NCBI GenBank assembly: GCA_019693395.1
Contig: JAAMXP010001448.1
Span: 1-15,788, forward strand
Length of the DNA stretch: 15,788 nt
From: Ettlia oleoabundans
Lineage: Eukaryota > Chlorophyta > Chlorophyceae > Chlamydomonadales
Reading direction: 5' to 3'
Shown: in pieces, positions 1-10,300 of the stretch
How positions within the stretch are numbered: position 1 is the first letter of the stretch
Layout: the number at the start of each line of letters is the position of its first letter
The notes under the pieces: model-generated
The model's input: only the letters and a program-made list of their open reading frames with translations
The model's database searches: none
What the model was told of the DNA's origin: nothing
Program-made: the position numbers and the translations under genes

Positions 1-1329
1 ACGTCTCGATGCAGCCTTGCCGGATCAGCCCAACTGGCAGGCTCTGGCAGGCATCCCTGGCTCATGCGCAGCAGCCTCGCCGCAGCAGATGCGTTCAGAT
101 GCGTATTGGCTAAATCCGAATTGCGAAAAATACACAATCCAACTCATTATCTGAGCTCGGCTCGGCCGATTGTTCAACTTCAACCATGCCCAACTCCTCC
201 AAACACGCACTGAGCGAGCCCATTGTCACTAACGTTATGGACGTTAGCAGGTTCGTTGCCCAATTGGTTGGATTCGTACTCTGGCAACCCTAGCTGGCCG
301 GTGGGCAGGCAGGTAAGGCAAGCTTAAGCCACAACGGGCTCCCACAATAGCTCGATAACAGCGACGGTTAGAAGCAAAACTTCAAGGGAGGCTTCACAAT
401 ATTGCATCAATGGTCAGCGCCTACGCCATGTACAGCTGCTGCAGCAACTCGCTAGGGTCTGCACCATTGCTGCTGTACTGCCGGCTCTGCAAGTCCAGAT
501 TTGCTGCAGCATTGTATGCTCCAGTATTCCATTACGTTGTACCCCCCACCCCCGCCCCAACGCCGCGCAAGCCGTCTAATCGCCACTGCGTGCGCGATAT
601 CACACTGCGGTGTTTTGCTGCAAAGGAGTGAAGCCGACCTGCAGCATTTTCTCTGCCTTGTCTGTGCGATACAAGCTTTGACTTGTTGTGGATACGTTCT
701 TTGACTTGTTGTGGATATGTTCGAGGGCGGATGGATGCTCTCGCATGCAGGAAATGTCTCTGCTGCAGCCAGCGCAGTATTGGTGGTGCAGCATTAATGT
801 TGCAGATGTTGTGTTGTCCCAAAGACGGGTGCACTATGGGAGCAAGCAAGGCGGACAATTGCATGAGGAATAGAGCAGCTGTGTGCCATCCGGGGCAAGG
901 CTGGACAACTAAAAGTGCAAGCACATGTTGGAAGCTGAGGCTGTCTCCGCTGCTGCCTCAGGGAACAAGGTAACGCAAGGGAGTTGAGCGTGCAACACTG
1001 AGCGGTCGGTGGCGTTTGTGGTGGCCATATACTCCCTGCATGCCGCGGCGGCAGCAACTCTCGTTCATTTCCTTCGTTACAGGGAATAGCGACCCGTTGT
1101 ATGCGGCCCAACAACCTGCTGGCTGGCTCAGAACGGGGGAAACGCGGGAGTTGGGGTGAAGGAATCCTGGGCGCTTGGATCACGACGCTTCCTGTTCAGA
1201 GCAACTTTTTATCATTTTAACCGGCGGGGCAAATCGCTGCAAGGCCAAATGCCATGCTGGAACTGTCCTGAGTGGGCCGCACCTGATAACCAACAATAAG
1301 GCGCCCTATAGTATCGGATTATTGACAAA
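1..1329. other. Intergenic region and probable OXP1 5' leader; no gene recognised
   Basis: None of the open frames on either strand here resembles a protein I know. They are short and rich in Cys, Ala, Gln and Pro, as expected from chance frames in GC-rich algal DNA, and I could not chain them into a spliced gene. A 23-bp tandem duplication lies at 676-721. The last 100-150 bases probably contain the OXP1 promoter and 5' untranslated leader. A TATA-like CCTATAG lies at 1305-1311, but it is so close to the ATG that I do not call it a promoter. An in-frame TAG at 1309-1311 closes the frame just upstream of the OXP1 ATG. Confidence 0.6.
676..721. repeat. Tandem duplication, two 23-bp units
   Basis: The unit beginning CTTTGACTTGTTGTGGATA occurs at 676-698 and again immediately at 699-721, with one difference (C versus T at unit position 20). 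It lies about 610 bases upstream of the OXP1 start codon, outside any recognised gene. It is most simply a recent replication-slippage duplication. Confidence 0.85.
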
Positions 1330-4300
1330 ATGGGAGAAACTGACCTTGTCGATGCCAATAGTGGCTTTGCTTTCTCGATCGACCGCGGAGGCACGTTTAC
1401 AGGTGCTTGGAGGGTTCATTTTCACATACTGTAACATTGGGAGTGTATTGTGCTCGGCGCCGAAAGACCGCATGATCTGGAGCTGCGCAGGGCCTCGCGC
1501 ATTGGCCAAAGCGGCCGCAACGGTGTCTTACAGCGATACTGCCGACCAATTGCCGCTCGCGCGGCGGTTGCGGCTTTCTGAACCGAGGGATGTGCAGTGC
1601 CGCTGCCGCCGCCAACTGTGTGGCTAAAGCAGCCTGCTTGCTTTATGCGTGAACACCCTGCACCACCTCTCCAAGGGCTGCTTCGCCATTCGGTAGTCTC
1701 GTAGATTGCCGAGGTGCTGGGTTGTCATCACTGGCTCTGCATGCAGACGTGTATGCGGAGTGGACAGATGCCAGCGGCTCACTGAGGACGCGTGTGCTCA
1801 AGCTGCTGTCAGAAGATCCAGCCAACTACCCTGATGCGCCACAGGAGGGCATCCGGCGGGTGCTGGAAGCTGAAACTGGTGTGCAGCACCCACGTGGCAC
1901 GCCGCTGGACACCTCGCGAATCGCCTCCATACGCATGGGAACCACGGTGGGGCCGCTGAAAAGCGGCACCAGCCGAGGCCCTGCTGCCCTGGCTTGCCAG
2001 TCATTGCTGAGTAACTGCGCATGGTTTTGACTGGGTTACCACTCCACTGCCGTGCTCCACATGATCAAGATGACCCCAACACACTTCTTCCCGACTGAGC
2101 ACTGATTGCTGATCATTTTCCATCACTGCGTGTCGGCTGCCGTCAGGTCGCTACCAATGCATTACTGGAACGCAAGGGGGAGCGCACTGCCTTGGTGGTG
2201 ACGCGCGGATTCCGTGATCTGCTGCACATTGGCAACCAGGTGTGTGTGGTGGTCTGACAAGTGAAGTGGTCTGAGAAGGCTATGGCTGGGTGGCCCTTCT
2301 TAATAGATTAGGCCAAGACCATTGCATAGTCACTCCCTTCCACCAGCCACGGCTAGTTCTGCTTCTTGTGCGCGTCGCAGTCACGGCCCAACATATTTGA
2401 TCTTGAGATTCGAAGCCCAGACGTGCTGTATGAAATGGTAGTGGAGTGTGACGAGCAAGTGGTGCTACCTCTGGGGGACACCGCCAGCACGTGAGTAGTA
2501 CTCAAATGTCGAGAAGCTCTGTGCGCAACACTTAGCAGACGAAGGGCCATACTGCTAAGTGGGGCTACAGAGCAGCTCTTGTTTGGCCTTTATACATCAG
2601 CGATGCCAGGTAGCTATTCAAGCAGCAAACCGTGTTAGGCGTTGCATTTGTGCATTTGTCAACAGCTGCCCGTGCTGCCAGCTCCCTCACTGTGCTGTTT
2701 GTCTTGTGCTGTTGCCCCAATGGCATTGATACCTTATTGGCTGCCCCTTTTGCTGCTGCTACTGCAGGCGTGCCGGCAGGGATCCTGTGGGAGACAGCCA
2801 GCGGTGGCCGCTTCAGGGGAGCACAGCCACAGCTGTCACTGGGGAGGTGGTGTGCGTTCGCAAGGCCCCAAATTTGGAGGCTCTCAGGCAGGAGCTGCAG
2901 CAAGTGTTGGATGCCGGTGGGTATGTCAGCACTGCCAGTGTGCGCTGCTGCAGACATTCCATGTTTCAGACGAGAGGACGCATCTTATGTTGTTAAAATG
3001 TGCAAAGCAGTGCTTTCACCAAATGCTTAACTTAAAGCTCATGCATGTCTTTGAATCACCATACTGAGTGAATGGGTGTTTACTTGACTGGCTGGCTATG
3101 TGGGTGATCAACCGTGCTCCGGGCTGGGTGCAATTTTTCTGCAGGCATCGTCAGCGTGGCCGTGGTGCTCAAGCACGCCGCCATCTTCCCGCAGCATGAG
3201 CAGCAAGTGGGCCAGCTGGCTCGAGAGTTGGGCTTCCAGCAGGTATGATTTGTTCAGCACGCTGATGGTGCACGTATGAATGGTTGGCATGCTGACTGGT
3301 CGGCGCACGTGGTTCATCTGTGGCTGTCTGGTGGCACCAACCCCGATCGCCCTACTTGTCCCCGCCTTGCCTCAACCATCACAGCCCCCAGCGGTTTTGC
3401 CATCCGCCTCTTGCCCCCCCACCCCCCACCACACAACACACACACACTAAACCCAAACCCTCCACGGTGTCAGGTATCCCTCTCCTCCCAAGTCATGCCC
3501 ATGGTCAAGATGGTCCCCCGCGGTTTCACAGCAGCGGCAGACGCATACCTCACCCCGCACATCATGCAGTGAGTGTTGACGGCAGCTGGGAAGGGTGGGC
3601 GGCCTGGGGAACCGCCTTGTCTGGCTGCCTAGACTGTAGCGCTGGCCAGCCAGCGGAACACATTGGATGTGATTTCAATATGGTACCCTGCCTCGGCATG
3701 ACTTCAAAGCCTTACCTACCTTACTTGACCCCCTTCCTCTGACCCACATTCCACCCATCCACCAATACACGTGCGTTTTTCCTCACCCTGCAGCTACATC
3801 CAGACTTTCCAGGCTGGTTTTGATGCTGGGCTGAGTCGGGTGCCCGTGTACTTCATGCAGTCAGACGGCGGCCTGACAAACGTGGGCGACTTCTCGGGAC
3901 ACAAAGCCGTGCTGTCCGGGCCAGCTGGTGGGTAGTTGCCTGAGACACGATTAGGATGGTTTAACTGCCTGTGCATGATCGCATGTCGACGCCCGCTGCC
4001 ATGGCTGCTATTACAGCTTGCAACCGTAAATGACCCTCTACGTTGGTGGCTGAGTGTGGTGGTCCAAGTGGTTATTATTAGGTTCAATTCCTTTTTGCTC
4101 ACAATGGGCCTGCGGGTTGCATTGCTTGCCCCGTCGCTGGTGAGCTGCCGCAGGGGGGTACGTGGGCTATGCCATGACCACACGCTGGGCTGGTGTGGAT
4201 GGCAGCAAGCTTCAGATGATTGGGTTCGACATGGGTGGCACAAGCACAGGTGAGAAGCGAGGGTTGGCGTGCACCGGCTGGGCTTTCTGTATGTTGTATG

Positions 4301-7300
4301 TTGCATCATTGCTGGGATGGTCCTACAGGACAGCAGCGTTTGCGTTTGTCGCATGCTTCAGCAGTTAGCTGCCCTTGCGCTGCTGGAAAGGGTGCCAACC
4401 AGACAATGCCATCAACGCAAGCTTCCTCTTAGATTTGTAGCCCCCGGCTTCGTTGCACTGCCTCACCTTGGCTGCTGCGATATATGGTATGTGGGTGATG
4501 AGGAAGGGAAAGAGCCTTCACCGAGGCTTGCTTCCCTGTGCAGACGTGTCGCGGTACGCTGGGCGTTATGAGCACGTTTTTGAAAGCACCACAGCTGGTG
4601 TCACAATTCAGGCGCCTCAGCTCGACATCAACACTGTGGCAGCGGGAGGTGGCAGCCGCTTGTTCTTCCGGTCAGGCGTGTTCCAGGCAAGCTGTGGAGT
4701 ATCGCCAGTGCTTTGGGGCTGTGAAATTCATGGATATCTCTCCTCTGTGGTGGGAATGCACACCGACATGCATGCAATTTACAGGCCTCTGTAGTATGGC
4801 AGCTGCTAGAGATCTCCGTGTTTTTCTGGGTTGCAAGGGCGCAAGGGCAGAACCTCCCGGTTGTTCCCATGTATGCACTCCTGGTGATGGCAGGTCATGA
4901 ACTATGCTGCGAGATTGTATGAGCAAACCTGGCAGTGCAGTACTGCTGTTGCAGGTGGGGCCTGAGTCGGCTGGTGCCCACCCAGGCCCGGTGTGCTACC
5001 GCAAAAATGGCTACCTTGCCATCACAGGCAAGTCGCCGCAGCTGGTTTTGCTTCCAGCCTCCCGGGCATGGGACTGTTAGCATCTCAGAAAACCGCCACG
5101 AAGATCACACTGTGCATTGTGTGGAAATATGCTGCCATTGACAGAGAGTAATTGACCAGATTTTACGCGGGCATCTACCTGGCAATGCCCCAAGCCATTT
5201 CTCCATTGGATTATTACACGTACTGGGCAGAAGCCTCCGTGCAGCACCAGCACCAACCCACCTTTCTTGTCGTTGGCTGTAGATGCCAACCTGGTATTGG
5301 GCCGCATCCTGCCCAACTTCTTCCCCCACATCTTCGGCCCCCAGGAAAACGAGCCGCTGGATGCAGAAGGCGCCAGGTCAGATCACATCTTTTCTTTTCT
5401 TGCGTGATCCAGTGATCTGACTTCATGCACATCAGTGACTTGCCACTTGAGCAACTTGCGCGTGGCCTTAACACAGCACTATGATTGCCAGGATCTTCGC
5501 GGTCTGTATGACTCCGCACCAGCAACAGTGGCTATATGTATGTTGGTTGGCTCGCTGCATGCAGAGCTGCCATGGAAGCTGTAACAGCTGAAGTCAATGT
5601 GCATGCTGCTGCGGCAGGGCAGCCACCTAAGAGTGTCGACGAGGTGGCCATGGGCTTTGTGCGGGTGGCAAACGAGACGATGTGCCGACCCATCCGCGCT
5701 CTCACTCAGATGAAGGTGGGTGCAAGCGCGCTGCTAGTGTGCCACATGTTGGCTTGCATGCAGTCTTACCATGTTCTTTGTAGTTGTGAAGGAAGTCACA
5801 GCTGGCTGCATGGTTTGAGGTAAATCTTAGGCACGATAGCGGATCTCTTTCTGCCCAGCCTGCCAGGATTTACTGGGTTGTTGACACGCAGACCTGGCAA
5901 TTCCCCCAGTCCGCCTGCCCTTCGTGGTCCCTGTTTGACCTAATGGCCCGCCCTCCCTGCCTTTGCAGGGCTACGACGTGACGCAGCATGTGCTGGCCTG
6001 CTTTGGCGGAGCGGGAGGGCAGCACGCCTGCGCTATTGCCGCTGCGCTGGGAATCCGCACCATATTTGTGCACCGCTACAGCGGCATCCTGTCGGCGGTT
6101 GGCATTGGGCTGGCGGAGGTGGTGCAGGAGGCTCAGGCAAGTGGTGCATGTCAGCAGCTGGGGCAGCCTGCAGCTGATGGTATTGTTCACTGAAAGTCTC
6201 CGACAAGAATCTTCCACTTGACAGGCTCAGATTGGAACTTGGTGTTTTCCTAAGCCAAGCTCAGCAGGCTGAGGAGGAAAGTGGTGGAGGCCCAGAGGTC
6301 GTGTGTCTGCGCTGCACAACACAGCCTTGCAACCTCAGTGGAATATATCAGTATAGTTTCATATGCATGACTTACAACTGTGGTGCCCTGGAGATGCGTG
6401 CAGGAGCCCTCAGCTGCCACCCTCAGCAGCGAGGTTCTGCCAGACCTGAATGAGCGCCTGGATGGCCTACAGGCGCAGGCTACGGAGCGGCTGCTGCAGC
6501 AGGTACTTGTCCACCCGGCTAGGCGGCAATGTGGTCCTGCTCTTCAATTGTCGTTGGTGTTTGTTGGTGGTAAACGGCAATTGATTGGTTGCCTTGCCCA
6601 GGCTAGTCAAAAGGATGGAGGGCCATGCGTGAGACTTGATGGCGAGCCACTCCGGCCCATCTCATTTCTCCTCCCCCGCCTTTGCTGTGTGTGCTGCGCA
6701 GGGCTTCACCCAACAACAAATCTCTTGCCAGCGCTTTTTGAACCTGCGGTATGATGGCACAGATGTCCCCATCATGACGCTATGCCCTGCTGATGGTAAC
6801 TATGCGGCAGCCTTTGAACAGGCTTACCAGGTGTGGCATTGTAAGCGCTGATACCCGAACCATCCCTGGTTGGTGTTTGTTCGTGCCAATAGTGCGTGAA
6901 ACAGGGCTGTTTGCTCGTTGCACGTTCAGGATGCGGAGTCACTGCTCAGCACAAGCGCACGCCGCCCTAGTGTGGTGCTTGGTCTCACATTCCCCGTCTT
7001 GTCTCGCCCTTGCAACCTTTACTTTCCTCTGCCCCTACCTGCGCTATATTCTGCTCCTGCTCCTGCCCGGCGCTTCTCTGTGCAGCGTGAGTTTGGGTTC
7101 AAACTTGAGCGGCGAGCCATCCGAGTGGATGACCTGCGGGTGCGGGCCAGTGGGCGGCACACAGATCTGCCAGAGGTGGGGGAGGTCACTCAAGACCCAG
7201 GTGGGTGGTTTTGTGTGGGTTGTGTGGGTGTCAGCAGGGGGCGCACATACATGACACACTGCAGCTGGCAAGAACATTGTGGGAGCGAAGCTGCCTGTGC

Positions 7301-10300
7301 TTCTTGCATGTGGCAGGTAAAGGGCTGCACCCGGGCTTGATGCGATTGGGCTTGATGCGATGAGTCGTTATCAACTTGAATGGTATTTGTTGGCGCCTTT
7401 GGCGCCTGAGATGAATACAGCAGCAAGCCGCATTTGTTGTAATACATTTTACAGGTCACTGACAGGCTGACTGGTTTGCCTCTCCTTGGATTCAACCTGC
7501 AGGGCCCCTGCCGCCGCCAGCAGCCACCTCGTCGGCCTACTTTGAGCAGGGAGGCCGGCAGCAGACACCCGCCTACCTCCTGTCTGACTTGAAGCCGGGG
7601 CATGCATTGGAGGGTAAGCCTTGCTAGCATCGGTGATGATGAGGTGCTAGAGGCAATCCACGGCTAGCTACACCGACTTTGTAGTATGCCCACTAGGTAA
7701 AGCTGACAATGCTGTGGCAAAGGTAGTTGATTTAGCAACCTGGTTCTGCAACCCACTGCAACTTTCCTGCAGGTCCCGCCATGCTCATCAACGACATCAG
7801 CACTATAGTGGTGGAACCAGGGGCCACGGCCCACATCACTGCCACCCACGACGTGCGCATAGAACTGGGGGAGCAACAGTTGCAGCACCAAGATGGCCTG
7901 CAGCAGGGGCAGCAGCAGGGGCCAGCGGACACTGAGTGTGATCCCATCCAGCTGGCCATTTTCTCCCACAGGTACGAGCCTGTGGCACGCCCTGCACCTG
8001 TTGAAAGAAATTCAGCACACAGCTCAATATGGCTCTATTGTTTACTGCGCCATCTCAGGCTGGCGGTTGCCGGCGCCGTGGTGTTTTGCCTACATGCCGC
8101 CCTCATATGGCCTTTTGCCTGCAGGTTCATGGGCATTGCTGAGCAGATGGGGCGTGTGCTGCAGCGCACCTCCATCTCGGTCAACATCAAGGAGAGGCTG
8201 GACTTCTCATGTGCACTCTTCGACGCAGACGGTGAGCCAAACTCTTGCTTGCAAGAGTTCAGGGGGAAGTGATCGGGCTGGGCTGACCTGGGCTGGGCTG
8301 AGGCATGAGGGGAAACAACGACACCAACGGACAACCAGGTGTTGGGTCAGCATCTGTTCTTAGCTAAGAGCTCTCTCCCACCGTTGTTGCTGCAGGCAAC
8401 CTTGTGTCTAATGCGCCGCACCTGCCAGTGCACCTAGGGGCCATGTCAGAGGCTGTCAAGTACCAGATCCGCCACTACAGCAGCAGCGGCGCAGGCGCAG
8501 CGGAGGGTCTGTGGGTGAGTGTTGAAGTGGTGCTGCTGTGCTAGACCATAACCAGGGTCCAGAGGCAGCAACTTTGCCCACAACCTGGGCCATGGCAGCA
8601 ATTTTGGAGGGGACCAGCAAGCCGCGTGGCTCGGGTTGCTCAGTGAGGTGGCCTTGCGGCATGGAAGACAGGGAACTAGCGCACCTCCGTTGCCTTAGTG
8701 TCTACGACTCCTTTTGTGGCTGCTTTTCCCGCCTGCACAGGAAGGAGACGTGCTGATGTCCAATCACCCGCAGCTAGCGGGCGGCAGCCACCTGCCTGAC
8801 ATCACAGTGATCACTCCTGTGTTTGATGGCGGGCACATTGTGTTCTTTGTGGCATCCCGCGGACACCACGCAGGTAAGAGCCACGATCGCGCCCTTCTGC
8901 GTCTTCATTCTGCATCGCCCGGCAGCGCAGCTACCTACTAATGGTTGTTCAGCTCCAGCCCCAGCCCCCTTACCCAGCCGTGTCTTGTTAGCGTACCTGC
9001 TCAACAGCAAAGTGTTCCTCTGCACTGCTACCACTGCTGGCCAATGAGCGCGTCTTGCCTTGCAGCGTCTGCTTGAGAGTAAATCGTGCCATCCTTCTTG
9101 TCCCCCAGACATTGGCGGCATCTCTCCCGGCAGCATGCCGCCGCACTCCCACAGCCTGGCGGAGGAGGGAGCCGCCATCATATCATTCAAGCTGGTGAAG
9201 GATGGGCGCTTTGACGAGGGGGGAGTCACCGCATTGCTAATGGCGCCAGGCAAGGAGAGTGGAGTGCCTGGAGTGAGCGGCACAAGGAATCTGCAGGACA
9301 ACCTGTCAGACCTCAAGGCGCAGGTGCGATAAGTAGGCTATGTCATCGAAGTGGGGTGCATGAATGGCTGTCTCTTGTTCTACGTGTGTGGTCAGCACTA
9401 CTCAAGGTTCCGTGTGCCGGCACATCCTGGATATGTGTAATTGAGTTTGTCAGCGTATTCCATGTGCTTTGGGCACTCAGTCCCCTGCCATACAGCAACG
9501 GTCTGGAACTTGCCCAGTTCGCTGCCCCTGTCTTTGGCTGGCTCTTCTTCTCCCTGACCTCCCTGTGTCTGCTTCCCCGGTTGAGGCGCAGGTGGCAGCC
9601 AACACCAAGGGCATTGCGCTGGTCAAAGATCTAATTGCCGAGTATGGGCTGGCGGTGGTGCAGGCATACATGAAGCACATCCAGGTCAGCCCGCTGCGCT
9701 GGGCTGGCAGCAGCCACGTCGCTAGCTCCCTTGCTCAGCCAGCTCAATCCGTTCGCATGCTCTGCCTGGGTTGGGGGGGTCCCCAGCAGGAGTGTGCCCT
9801 GCAAGGCGCTGTCCAGGTCAGCACAGCACATGCTGCGCCAGCTTTGGCGGTTCCACTTGGCTGGCTCCCTTGATGACCCAATTGTTGACAACTGAAGTCT
9901 TGCAACGAGGTGGGAACATGCACACAGCGCGCTATCACTAGTGCGATGCGCACCTGGAATTTCTTGTGCAGGCGAATGCTGAGCATGCTGTGCGCGAGAT
10001 GCTGGTGGCGTTCTCAAAAGAGCAGGGGCTGCAAGAGGTGAGGCAACAGTCTCCATAGCCACACAGACATGCATCTGTTGTGGATTTTCTTGTTAACAAA
10101 TGTATCAGGTATGCAACGCTCAGCGTTCACATCCATGACATCAACTGTTATTACTATTCTGTACCTCCGCATGCTGCTGGATCTTTGATCTTACACACCC
10201 TCCTGCTACTTGCCCACCTGCGCCAGGTTGGCACTGTGTCCATGCGGGATCAAATGGATGATGGCACCCCCATCTGCCTGTCTGTCACAATCGACCGGCG

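Noticed and set aside
532..924. Minus-strand open frame of 130 codons in the upstream region
   Set aside because: The composition is low-complexity and anonymous, no splice partners fit, and it overlaps several equally long frames.
1175..1627. Plus-strand open frame of 150 codons overlapping the OXP1 start
   Set aside because: It begins at TTG, is in a different phase from the OXP1 ATG at 1330, and runs through intron 1 without family similarity.
3794..4354. Minus-strand open frame of 186 codons
   Set aside because: It is antisense to OXP1 exons 8 and 9, whose plus-strand reading carries conserved motifs. It is a shadow frame.
5512..5564. Possible extra exon of OXP1 after a CCAG at 5509-5512
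   Set aside because: Joining 5376 directly to 5565 keeps phase and aligns with plant OXP1 without a gap, so no additional exon is needed.
6226..6310. Exon-like segment within intron 14 of OXP1, with a TTGACAG acceptor-like sequence
   Set aside because: Joining 6136 to 6404 gives the family sequence directly. The segment would add residues not found in homologues.
8774..9316. Minus-strand open frame of 180 codons
   Set aside because: It is antisense to OXP1 exons 22 and 23 and has no recognisable features.
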